64,000 nucleotides of DNA from Agrocybe praecox (lineage: Eukaryota; Basidiomycota; Agaricomycetes; Agaricales; Agrocybaceae). This document shows positions 54,354 to 64,000 of this stretch, piece by piece (the stretch's first letter is position 1; each line of letters begins with the position of its first letter). Position numbers and translations under genes: made by a program. Under the pieces are notes generated by a model. It was not told the origin of the DNA and searched no databases. It saw only the letters and a program-made list of their open reading frames with translations. The stretch is taken from NCBI GenBank assembly GCA_964017145.1, contig OZ024840.1, positions 2,356,001 to 2,420,000 of the forward strand, read 5' to 3'.

Positions 54354-57300
54354 CTATAAAACACCTTGTTCAATCGAAAAAGGCCAAGATTGTATGCATG
54401 TGTTATTCACCGCTGTTCTTTTCCGCATACCGCCTGTGATATGAGTCCACCACTTGGTGAGCGCCGTTCTCAGCGCAAGCTCACGATGTCCCTTGGGGTT
54501 TAGCCACGACATGAGAGCTTCGAGCTAGATGGCGCAACTGAAGTCAGCTCAAGGGTATTGAGAAACACTGCGTAAACGAACCTCTTCTACTTCCGTATAC
54601 ACTCCCCAATCTTGAGAACCAAGGATGCCGTCCTCTTCTTCCTCCTCTTTCCGTCTTAGTTGGATATCCTCGTGGTCCTCGACCGCCTTCTTCTCTATTT
54701 GTTGGATGTCAAACTCACTCGGGCCTTGGATGAATAGTCGACCAGCGCCATATAGCGCAATTCCACCACTCCCAACCAAAGATGCAGATCCCATTCCATC
54801 AAACCACCAGATCCGGTTATAGAAACGATCACGTCCAAGAGGTTTAACACGCACGGCACCCAGAAGTTTTCTGAACTCGCGTTCAATGCCTTCCAAGCGC
54901 CTTTCCAATTTATTGACCTCTTCATCAAGACGACGATGTTCTGCCACAGCTTGCTTCTGAGAAGCCTGTTTTGCGCGGGCTGCTTCTCTCTCCTTTGAAT
55001 GGGCAATTGAAGGTGCTTTGGTGCGCGGTGCCCTGGAACGAGGAGTTCTACGCGAATTTTGGCCTGCCTCCGACTCTGAAATCTCTGACAGTTCACTGAC
55101 GTCTTGACTCGTATTTTCTTCCCCGTTTCCATTGGCTGGATTTTCGTCTTTGGTTTCTCCCAAAAGAGCGCCCATTTCTTCTTGACTATATTAGCCAGCT
55201 ATAAGTATTGTGTTTTCAATGATACCACGAACTAGACCGCTTACAATTGTTTCTTCTGACGGTTAACCTCGATTTTTTCTTTCCGAAGGGTTGTCAACTG
55301 CTCTTCACAGGATTCCATGTGCGTATGAATAGCCTTCGAAGAAATGGCAAGATTACACAAGAAAGACAGAATAGCAATGCGATCCTCAGCAGATAAAGCG
55401 TAATATCGTTCACTTGGTGAGGCAACACTTTTGAGGATGAGCTGTGACTCCTCTGTGGGCGTAGCCGGTCTCGAATCTTCCGAGTCTTCGCCAGGAGAGA
55501 AAAGTAACTTCGTCAAGATCTCCTGCATCCTCGGAAAATTAGAAGTATTGGCATGCTAGAAAAACAAATGTCAGGGAAATAATCACAGGGAAGTGTCGAA
55601 AGAACAAACGTCTTTTAAACATCCTACAAGTGCATCCTCCCATCCTTCCCGGCCTTCAGCGACACGGAGTGGTACTCGCTCCCAATTATTACCAACATCT
55701 GCCATAGCAGCAACCAAATCATCAATCGACACTCCGTGGACAGAATCTTCTTGCTGACTGACACCCTCGATGTCTTCTTTGAGTTTGAGGAGGGACAAAA
55801 GCGCGCTGTGCCTTACGAATGAAACCGTCCGTAGATTATATATTAATGTAGAATGAATTTCGGCGAGAATTGCGCAAGGTTGATCAGCCACTGAATGCCG
55901 AATAGCCCCTTCAAATTCGTCAAGTGAAAACACGGATAAGTGTAGTGGTTGACTATGCGAGCAAAACATAAATATGAGATTGCAAGAAATTCAATGATGA
56001 TATAGCTTACCCATATACCACCAAGAAATTCCAAGTCATAAGGAAACCCTCGAAGACACCTGAAGAGTCGTTAAAGGGAAGAGATGCTCTATTGGCCAAT
56101 GGCCTTGTCAATCTCATCCCAGCTTTTTTGTCCTTGTCTGCAATTCGGATGTCAAGATCTTCGGTTGGATAGCGGACTGGTTTCCTTTTTTTCTTTTCCG
56201 CTGCAATGCGTTCTGCTTCTTCTTTAGCCAACCTTTGTTTTTCGGCTTTTTCGCGTGCCTCGCGTTCGCGTTTTTCCGCTGTAAGGAAACGTCAACTATG
56301 TTATTGTATGCGCATTTGACCAGAAGAATATACCTTTATCTTCTTGAGCGGCAGTCAATTTCTTTTGCTTTTTGCTAGGGGGGCCTTCTTTGTCCTCCCA
56401 GACTTTCTTCCTTTTGTCGATTTCACCTTTCTTGATATTCTCGACCCCTTGGCGCGTTTCTTCGGGCATAACAGAGTCTACACCATATCTTTGCGCAATA
56501 GGCAGTTTTACAGTCCAAGGAGAAGCCACAGCAGCATCGCGATCGACACAGTCGCGAATGAAACGGCGTAAGATAGACTTGGAGAAAGACAAACGGTCGC
56601 GGCTGCGATCATACCGAGTAAGCCGCAAGGACAGGCGAATATATCCAAAATGTAAACCAACCTCATCATCCCACACTGGACCTCAATTAGGCTTCCAATC
56701 ATGCCTCTGTCTTCTGGAATTTTAGCGGCGCTTTTCCCCTTTTCGTGACTCTTATCCCGTTCCAAGTCTGTAAGATGGACCCAATAAAAATACAAAGAAG
56801 GATCATCTTTAGCCAAGGCATCCTTTGCAGGAATATTAAGGTCGCCTCCAATGACGTGCGGAGGATCTTCATCCTCAAGGGTGGAAGACGACGATGCTGC
56901 CATATGCGCGTCGCGGGCCTTTGGGTCTGCGCTATATTTGGGTGGATAGACCTTTTCTACTAGAGCATGATACCTTGGAGAGAGAAGATTCATACAAGAG
57001 GGGAAGCGAGTAAGAGTGTATACTCACTTTACACCCTGAATATCGACTATGACCTCTGATGACAATAAATTAGTATTCGAGAATATATGAGGATCCCGCA
57101 TAGACTTACTTTCACCGTGAAAGTAACGAGTTATGAATCGTTCGTACACCGCTTCCACGAGATGATCAAGGCGGCCCATAACCTCTAGAAAGACGATGAT
57201 TTGCAAGTCAGCGGCCGGGATTTCATGGAGTAGCCAAGATGGATGAGTGTACATACGCCATTGAACTGCTTTGAGAACCGCGGGTTTGAGAGGCTCGGAA

Positions 57301-57617
57301 AACCTAGAATGGAGGGTCCGTGCTTCTTGGCGTTCACTCTCGACGGCCTGGAAATAGTCCAAGCCGCTCTTGCCAGTGACTTCGCATTGGAACTGCTTCA
57401 GACGGTAGAAAGACATACGCGCGGCATAGGCCCTGGTAGTGGGATCAGAAAAGGCGGGGGAGGAGAAAAGGAGTTTGAACACGTACTCGTAAGTCTCGAA
57501 TATTTCACCGGTGCGTTCGAGGTAAAAGACATGCTTGCTGGGGTCTGTCCTAGCGGCTTGGAGGAGAGTGTCTGAGGGCTCGGTGAGCAGGACGCGCTTG
57601 CGGCGACAGGTGGGCAT
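54354..57617 (-). CDS. ITC1: WAC/DDT/WHIM chromatin-remodelling factor (Itc1/Acf1-like)
   Basis: Large subunit of an ISWI nucleosome-remodelling complex. The start at 57617 opens the WAC domain: MPTCRRKRVLLTEPSDTLLQ, FYLERTGEIFETYEYV, MSFYRLKQFQCEVTGKSGLD YFQAVESE. LPIAQRYGVDSVMPEETRQG and a Lys/Glu coiled coil (EREAREKAEKQRLAKEEAER) lead to the DDT domain (FEGFLMTWNFLVVYGQPLHL). WHIM1-type motifs follow (DRIAILSFLCNLAISSKAI), and the WSD box is KPLGRDRFYNRIWWFDG. A last exon gives LEALMSWLNPKGHRELALRT, TKWWTHITGG and stops at 54354. The frame is open upstream to 57794, but the family start at 57617 is preferred. Confidence 0.9.
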
Positions 57618-58170
57618 GTATTTTGACGGTGGGGGGGAAGGAGGGATAGGCGGGAGGGGAAGGGAGGAAGTGGTGGGAGGAAAAAGGGAGGTGGTGATGG
57701 CAAGACGGCAAAGGAAAGGGACAGGTGGCTGGTCGGAGAACGGGGGCTGATCATTATTACTGCCTCTGCCTCTTCCATCCACACACACAGTCACAGCATA
57801 TCACATACCCCACTCTCCTCCCTTTCTTTTCCGTCCTGCTGCTCTCTTCCCTAAACGCGCCTCCTCTTTCTTCATCGCTGACTCCTTATAAGCGCGCTCA
57901 CCTTACGCTCCCAACCGTCCATACATCCTCCATCTTGCTCATTTCGCCCTTTGTCTTTCCCTTCCCTCTCTTATGTCACATGCCCTTTCATTCTCGCAAC
58001 GTCCAAGAAAAAGCTCAGAAATTCAGACAGAAACGCTTAATGCAACTACTCATTATTCAAAATCTATCCTACCTACTACAGTCTGTCACGTGATGTAATT
58101 ATTCAGTAAAATCTGTCCACATATTATACAACTACATGTCCTACATTCAGCATTAATAGAGATGAAAGAG
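57618..58170. other. Promoter/3' region with CT-rich tract, no gene seen
   Basis: These 553 bp lie between the WAC-DDT gene start and the stop of the next minus-strand gene. From about 57800 to 57980 the plus strand is CT-rich. The plus-strand frame at 57725-58093 follows that composition and has no motif. I see no supported gene. Confidence 0.45.
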
Positions 58171-60589
58171 TCAGTCAATGCTCCGTCGCTTGTCCTCTCG
58201 TCGCGACGCTTCCGGAGTCCCAATAAGTCGCAATTTATCTCTCAGGTTGGATCGGGGTATAGAATGAGGAGCGCTCTTGCCGGAGTTTCGTTCATCATTC
58301 ATGGCTCTTCTCTGACAAAAATGTAAGTGTCTTGTGTGAAGTTCAAAAACTCGAGAAACAAACTTACTCACCGAACTCTTTCTGTTCAATGAAAAGAACC
58401 GGCGCACACCCGAACTTCCTTCTGCCTGCTTAGAATTCGACGTCGACTTACTTTTCTTATGTTTAGTATCCAACGCATCTATCACCACTATCGCCTTCGC
58501 AGTAGAGGAAACCTGCTCAGGTTTGGGACTATAGTCAGGCTCTCTTTCCGGAGACGGTTCTCGGTTCGGAATGGGAGGCTCGCCCTGCACATCAGGTGCA
58601 TTTGTAGATCCCGAGTTATCGACATTGACCAGTACCCAACCTTTCCCTCCAGGCGTTTGTGGACCTTGTGAGCTACTTTGACTGGGTACTGGGGGACTTG
58701 GAGATGAAGTTGATTGTATGATTCCCACTAAAGCTTTTTCACTTTTCCTCAGAGGCATGTCTGGTCTGGTAACCTCAGGTGAATCGAATCTGGAGGATAG
58801 CTCATGAACAGGAGTTGTCTTTTGTTCTGCTTCCTGTGGAAGAGGTGCATATAAAGGGAATTCTTCTTCCGGTTTTTCCGCTATTGGGGTAGGTTGCCAT
58901 CCTCCTGGAAAATTTGGACCACTAGACGCTCGATTGGATTTGATCCTAGCATCTTCATCCTCCCGAGCAAGTTCGTCCCGAAGAGGACCCGTCCATTTGA
59001 TGGGTACCTCACAGCTCAACTCGCTATTCGAAGAAAAGGCGGAATCTCTGAACGTTCCCATTCCCAGTAAACGGGGTAATGCTTCTCTGGCGTCTGGAAG
59101 TTCCTCGAATGGGCCTGGCTGAGAAGTGGACTCTGAAGCCTTGTGTAGAGAAGGGGTTGGAGAAGACATCAAAGGTGGAGGCGTCCCCGCTCGTTCAGAC
59201 ACAGGACGTAGAGGAGGTCTATGTAAGTCCGGAGAGCCTTCAGCTTCCAGTACTGCAGGAGTAAACATCGATGACCGAAAAGGATCTCCAGCATCAATGG
59301 GTGGAGTTTGGTATATAGGCTTTGGACGGGCTCCGACACCCGTCATATTTTCGACGTCATCTGATATCACACTCGGCATGTAAGTGCGGATGGGATATTG
59401 CTCCCCTTCAGCTTCTGGTTCCTGCACTACGGAGACAGGTACCTGAGCACGAGGAGCAGGCTTCCTTAGCACTTGATGCTGGAATTGTGGTTGCTGAACC
59501 TTGGAGTTTGACGCACTTTCCGTGCTTCCACGCTCGTGCTGGAAAGTAGGGGAATACGGCGTCGCAGCAGGTGTAGGATCTGTGGCAAATCTTCGGTGCT
59601 GTGAAATGGGAACTAGTGGACTGGTCGGAGTACTGCCAAACCCGCTGACAGAGCTCCCGACTTGATTTATATGTCCACTCGAATTATTGAGAATATCTGG
59701 AGGAGAACCGCTCTCTGGGGCAGGTCCCGTAAAAATCCATAGATCCTTGACTCTGGACCGGTTTGTGAGAGAAATTGATGCCAGAAGCGAGAAGGAGTGT
59801 GCGTCCAGGGAAGACAATAAGGAAAGAATGTGCCGCAGAGAGTCCGTCGCAAAGGTGTCTTGTTGAAACCCTGTCGAAAGTTGAATAAACAAAGTATATA
59901 AAGTAAGAAGAAAAAAACGTGCATTTATATCCCTTCAACTTGAATTCATATGAATTATCGGCGACCTTTCTCTCAGACACAACACCCCTCGGCCAAGAAG
60001 CCCGAACCGCTTGTAATATTGCAGGTGTGAGATGAAGAGGAGGTGAAATTACCCGCATTACAGTTACGGATGCAAACGAGAGCGCAAATGGCACCCTCTT
60101 AGCCCTGCCAAACCTTTCGGCGACCAGGGGAAACGCTTCGGTTGCTGAAGGTGATGGAAAAGGCGGGGATGCAAGCGAAGGCGATATTTTAGGCTTCGAA
60201 AAGGCCATGGCTAGCCTGTCGTCTGCTTCCCTTCCATAATCGATAGTTGAAAGATAGCTGTAGCCACAATGGTATATCAAGGCCATTATGTCGACCAAAA
60301 GTTTTTCCGTCAATACGGATTTCGAATTCGCCCATGGCTTCCTATCTAGAGCAAACTCCCAAAGATTCTCTTCCGTATCTTGTCGAAAAGATAGTATTAG
60401 AGAAGTTTGCTCGAAATAACGACGCAAAGAGTCGATAGTTTCAGGAGTGAACGAGTAAAGGCGTATGCAGTTAGCACTGGAAAGAGCCAACAGAGAAAAT
60501 GAGTTTGTAGGATGCGAATCTTCTTTTATAAATTCCCTTCTTGGAGTAAAGCCAGCTTCTGAAGAAGCGCCGGGAGACGGGGAGCTCAT
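58171..60589 (-). CDS. Unknown protein with apparent tandem domain duplication
   Basis: Exons 59923-60589, 58372-59870 and 58171-58311 join to 768 residues. The first junction needs a GC-AG intron (59871-59922) and restores KLKGYKWFQQDTF; reading through would stop early. The N-terminal 260 residues seem to hold two copies of one fold. Copy 1: NSFSLLALSSANCIRLYSFT, then LWEFALDRKPW and LVDIMALIYHCGYSYLSTID. Copy 2: PFALSFASVTVMRVISPPLH, YEFKLKGYKWFQQDTFATDS, LRHILSLLSSLDAHSFSLLA. The remainder is disordered and Pro/Ser-rich with basic patches, ending RREDKRRSID. I do not recognise the family; it looks basidiomycete-restricted. No catalytic or membrane motif is visible. Confidence 0.75.
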
Positions 60590-60673
60590 GGTAGGTTGGA
60601 TGAAAGAATTTTCTTACTGCATAGATCGGCGTAAGGAGGATCCATGATTCCATTCATATCGTCAAGGCTGGAA

Positions 60674-60785
60674 CGGTCCGTGACGTCACATACACGTGCT
60701 GTCGGCCAGGCGCGCACGTGGCTAAATCATTTCCGGACCGTCAAGTAGCGCTCGCTAGGCCGGACCGAGATTGTCGGTCGGTCCG
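60674..60785. promoter_or_regulatory. Cluster of CGG-N-CCG palindromes, CRE and E-boxes
   Basis: In the 299-bp divergent promoter between the unknown gene (60589, minus) and the oxidoreductase (60889, plus) there are four CGG-N-CCG sites: 60674-60680, 60734-60740, 60761-60767 and 60779-60785. They flank TGACGTCA (60681-60688) and two CACGTG boxes (60693-60698, 60715-60720). CGG inverted pairs are typical targets of fungal Zn2Cys6 regulators. Function is inferred from density only. Confidence 0.6.
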
Positions 60786-60888
60786 TACCTAATCTAGTAT
60801 GCCTTGTGAAAGGTTTAAAAACCCATCTGCAACGCTGGCTCCCGCCTAGTTGTTCTCGTTCTCCTCTTTTTCACAAGAATGGAGAAAC

Positions 60889-62765
60889 TAAATGTTCTTA
60901 TGTGTATGTTCTTACCAAAAGCTTTTATTCATCGGCAGCCTTCATATTTCTATCAGGCGGAACTGGCGAATACACCACAGGATGGACTGGCTCAGGAGCA
61001 TCTACGTCAGACAAAAAAGTAAGTACAACTCTAGCAAAATGGATTGATTGAAATTTAACATCAAAAAAGATCGGGGTATACATGTTTTCTACTTAGTTGT
61101 GGAAGACTATCTTATCGAGGCTCTATAGGTCGTGGGGCTTACTCTGTTCGACCTTCGAAGGCTTGGAAAGGCATGTCATTATCAAGTAGCCATGAATTCT
61201 GAATGTAACATCAATTCTGCTAGGTCGATCATTTGGCTATGGTCGGAGTTAATGGAAAAAAGTTTCCTGCTATTAGACAACATCTCGAGAAAAATATTGC
61301 TGGAGCATATAAAGATATGGATGTCACGTAAGTATGTGTGGCGCATTAACGAATCCTTACAATTGACGCGTAATATAGATTCGAGGAATTTCCAAAGGAC
61401 GGCGCAATTGATGCCGATTCGTGTAAGTTCATTATCGACTTTTGTTTTCCTTACAAACGATGAAACGAAAGACACGTCTAGACAAAAAGGCCATCGACGA
61501 AATGAAACCAGGAGAAGCTGTCATCATTTTTACGCCAGATAGTACGTACTTTGCATAAACTAACTCCCGTACTTCATATAACTGTTCATAGGTACTCATT
61601 TCCCGATCGCTATGTACGCAATCGAACGCGGGTTACACGTCCTTGTCACTAAACCTGCAACTCAATTGTTGTCGCATCACAATACTCTCATCGAAGCTGC
61701 ACAGAAGTACAACGTAATTTGCTTTGTAGAGCATCACAAACGGTAAGTAGCGTTCAGTGATGAGAAAGAAGCAATATGTGCTCCTATCCTTATTGTTTTT
61801 TTTTCTAGCTTTGATCCTGTCTACAGCGATGCAAAGGCTAAAGCTGCTACTCTAGGGGAATTCAATTTTTTCAATGCGTGGATGAGCCAACCGAAAAGCC
61901 AACTAGAAACGTTCAGGCAATGGGCGGGAAAAGACTCGGATATCAGGTTGAACTCTTCAAATAATCTTCTCCAAGATTCTCATGCTAACTTCGTTGGATC
62001 CGCAGTTATTATCTTTCTTCTCATCATATCGATATCAGCTGCTGGATCCTACAGGACATAGCGGTCCCAACGCGCGTTGTTGCCAGTGCGGCTACTGGCA
62101 TAGCCACGAGCGAGCCGTACAATTGTGTCCCGGAGACCGAAGACACCATTACGTTAATGGTGGATTGGCAATCAATCAAGAGCAAAATCCACCGGGGTAC
62201 GGCCATCTACACGGCAAGCTGGACGGCCCCCTTGAAGTCCGGGGTCCACTCTGCCCAGCATTGGTATTACATGGGAGAGAAGGTATCTTTCAGTTACAAC
62301 CGAATTTATATCAGCGTTTGTTTAATCTTGCGCCACCGTTTCGTAGGGTGATATTAACGTCGACCAGGCTCACAGAGGATACGACGTTACATACGATGAC
62401 ACTGGAAGGGCTTGGTATAATCCATTCTAGTGAGTGACAACACCACCATGCGTTGACAACTTTGTGGGGTTACCGCTGATTGTTTGTCTCCTACATCTAC
62501 TTACAGCATGAAATATTCGCCATCTGAAAGCGGGCATTTCGATGGTCAACGCGGATACGGTTATATATCCATCGAAAAGTTCATCGACGCCGTACGTAGC
62601 GTAAACGCAGGTTTGACGCAACCTTCAGACTACGATAAGCACGGGCTTCCAACTATACGCAATACCGTTCTCACCACTGCTATTCTCAACGCTGGTCGCA
62701 TCAGTTTAGACGAGAAAAGGCCGGTGGGCATCAAGAAAGATGGCGAACAGTGGGTTCTGGAATGA
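60889..62765 (+). CDS. Gfo/Idh/MocA oxidoreductase, possible D-galacturonate reductase
   Basis: NAD(P)-dependent sugar or sugar-acid oxidoreductase. Exon 1 (60889 to about 60898) joins through a phase-1 intron to give MEKLNVLMCGTGEYTTGW, a GxGxxG-like nucleotide loop. Then come GLTLFDLRRLGK, AVIIFTPDSTHFPIAMYAIE, RGLHVLVTKPATQLLSHHNT (TKP in place of the usual EKP), VICFVEHHKRFDPVYSDAKA, SHHIDISCWILQDIAVPTRV, ATSEPYNCVPETEDTITLMV, TASWTAPLKSGVHSAQHWYY and GYDVTYDDTGRAWYNP; the end is DGEQWVLE. From memory, these features resemble the basidiomycete D-galacturonate reductase group, but I could not check that. About eight introns; intact. Confidence 0.87.
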
Positions 62766-64000
62766 GACCCGCGGGCGCCGTAGTATTTAAAAATAATGTA
62801 AAGTACTTTTGTTTTATGTATCCTGATGGACTGGCCGGTGTGTACATGTACACATGCAAATGTCAGCAACATGAAACTTCATTTCTTGCCACGCACCATT
62901 CTATCTCGTCTAGTATTCGTTTGAAATGAAAGAATGATATATACATAATAAAAACCTGCCGATTGCGCCGCCAAGGTGCTTGTATCGCCTGCATGATTGT
63001 TGATACGTACGCCTCAGGAGCCAGAAGCACCCGCTTCATTTGTGGACATATATAGAACCCGACTTTTCCACAATGTAACGACAAATAGATTAGAGAATGG
63101 TCGTACCTTTTTTGCGAACCAGAGTTCAAACCTAAGTTCAGACAGATGTAATGGATTGAGGTACATACTAATTATGGGACAAGAGTACCGGTAACAATGC
63201 GAACGACAGTAAGAAGATAAATGAACTTTTGTTTTGAAAAAGGAGAAAAAAATGTGCCGACGAGAGGATGATGTGTGAGCGAAAATGATCAAAAGTAAGG
63301 AAAATGGTGTGAATTAACGATACCGTTGGCACAGAAAGGGATAAGAAGTACTTATAACGTGAAGAATAATAAAATATATTTTAAAAAGAACGCGATTGTT
63401 ACTGGACCTCGGGGAGGGAGAGTGTCTGTCTTTGAAGAGAGTGCGCGAGGATAGTTGATGGATTGGATGTGGGGATGATGTGAACGATAGATGCATAGAG
63501 CGAGAAAGAAAGAATGTCGGGTCGTGGAATGAGGGGATTTGAACGACGATAAAAAAAGTAAAAAGATATACGGCGCGCATCTTGGGAGAAAAGTCCAACA
63601 GAAGGACAATAACAGAACAGAGGGTTCATGGCAATAGGCGGATAATATTAACCGCCTTTCGAGATCTTCACCGGTAATTAGTCGCGATAATTCGTGAGGT
63701 GTTTGGCCGATGTCGACAAGTTAACCGCCCCTCCGCCCTGATATATACTTCTCTTCGACTTCAATAGGCTGTGGGTCGCCAGAGGGGGTAGAATAATGGT
63801 ACGGGCGACGAGAATGAGTAAAATGCAGAGAAAGTGATGGATGTATGCATGTGTATTGAATTGCAGAACATGTATTGCGAGGGTTGTCGATACGACATGG
63901 ATTGGTATTACATTTTGCGGGATTGCTTGCGTTTTGGGACAAAGACAGGAACAACTTGAAAGTAATGATGACGATGACGATGATGATGGTACTGAGAAAA
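62766..64000. other. Right end, no supported gene
   Basis: This holds the 3' end of the oxidoreductase gene, then about 1.1 kb with only short frames. From about 63400 to 63630 the minus strand is CT-rich and preceded by a TATATA box (about 63738-63746), so a leftward transcript is possible, but no coding frame above 94 codons or splice-linked ORF fits. Confidence 0.4.
63966..63989 (+). repeat. GAT/GAC trinucleotide microsatellite
   Basis: Short imperfect run of GATGAC and GATGATGAT units near the right edge, in a region with no assigned gene. Confidence 0.75.

Noticed and set aside
57725..58093. 122-codon plus-strand frame
   Set aside because: Follows a CT-rich promoter tract and has no motif or codon-use support.

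Overview
The window is nuclear DNA of a filamentous basidiomycete, most likely an agaricomycete. Genes are dense, and most are cut by many short introns of about 48-70 nt with GT-AG borders. CT-rich tracts lie ahead of some starts. The gene content is fungal: a CBM1-tailed GH74 xyloglucanase, TVP23, DLT1, a Fus3/Kss1-type MAP kinase and a yeast-type amino acid permease. I rebuilt gene models by hand from splice signals, reading-frame continuity and family motifs. I ran no search, so names rest on motif recognition.

Layout. 0-5 kb: the 5' part of a cytochrome b2-type L-lactate dehydrogenase, a SAP/coiled-coil protein and a TEY MAP kinase. 5.7-10.2 kb: a secreted double-cupredoxin protein, then dyskerin (CBF5) and ribosomal protein eL22 on a shared 184-bp promoter. 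10.5-18.1 kb: a large CNH-plus-GYF protein, D-2-hydroxyglutarate dehydrogenase, a TTC1-like TPR protein and the mitochondrial inner-membrane peptidase IMP1. 19-28 kb: Elongator subunit ELP4, an LRR-RhoGEF and an amino acid permease. 28-30.2 kb: a gene-poor gap. 30.2-41.3 kb: GH74-CBM1, TVP23, an Msg5-like MAP kinase phosphatase, NADH-cytochrome b5 reductase and DLT1. 42.5-51.5 kb: a secreted CAP/PR-1 protein, a small unknown protein, EMC7, UTP23, six-unit polyubiquitin, a WDR5-like protein and eIF3k. 51.6-62.8 kb: a vacuolar amino acid transporter, an Itc1/Acf1-like WAC-DDT chromatin factor, an unknown protein with an apparent internal duplication, and a Gfo/Idh/MocA oxidoreductase. The last 1.2 kb holds no gene I can support.

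Most of this is housekeeping: ribosome biogenesis and translation (CBF5, eL22, UTP23, eIF3k, ELP4), secretory pathway (TVP23, EMC7), mitochondria (IMP1, D2HGDH), chromatin (WDR5-like, Itc1-like) and signalling (MAPK and a phosphatase of the family that acts on it). The accessory part is secreted or catabolic: GH74, CAP, double cupredoxin and the Gfo/Idh enzyme. I see no clear biosynthetic cluster, transposon, virus, CRISPR array or tRNA.

The most interesting signals are a probable ancient domain duplication in the unknown protein at 58-60.6 kb, three introns that appear to use a GC-AG border with the same GCACGT donor, a 7-nt microexon in the xyloglucanase, a telomere-repeat-like box between CBF5 and eL22, and a cluster of CGG-N-CCG palindromes ahead of the Gfo/Idh gene.
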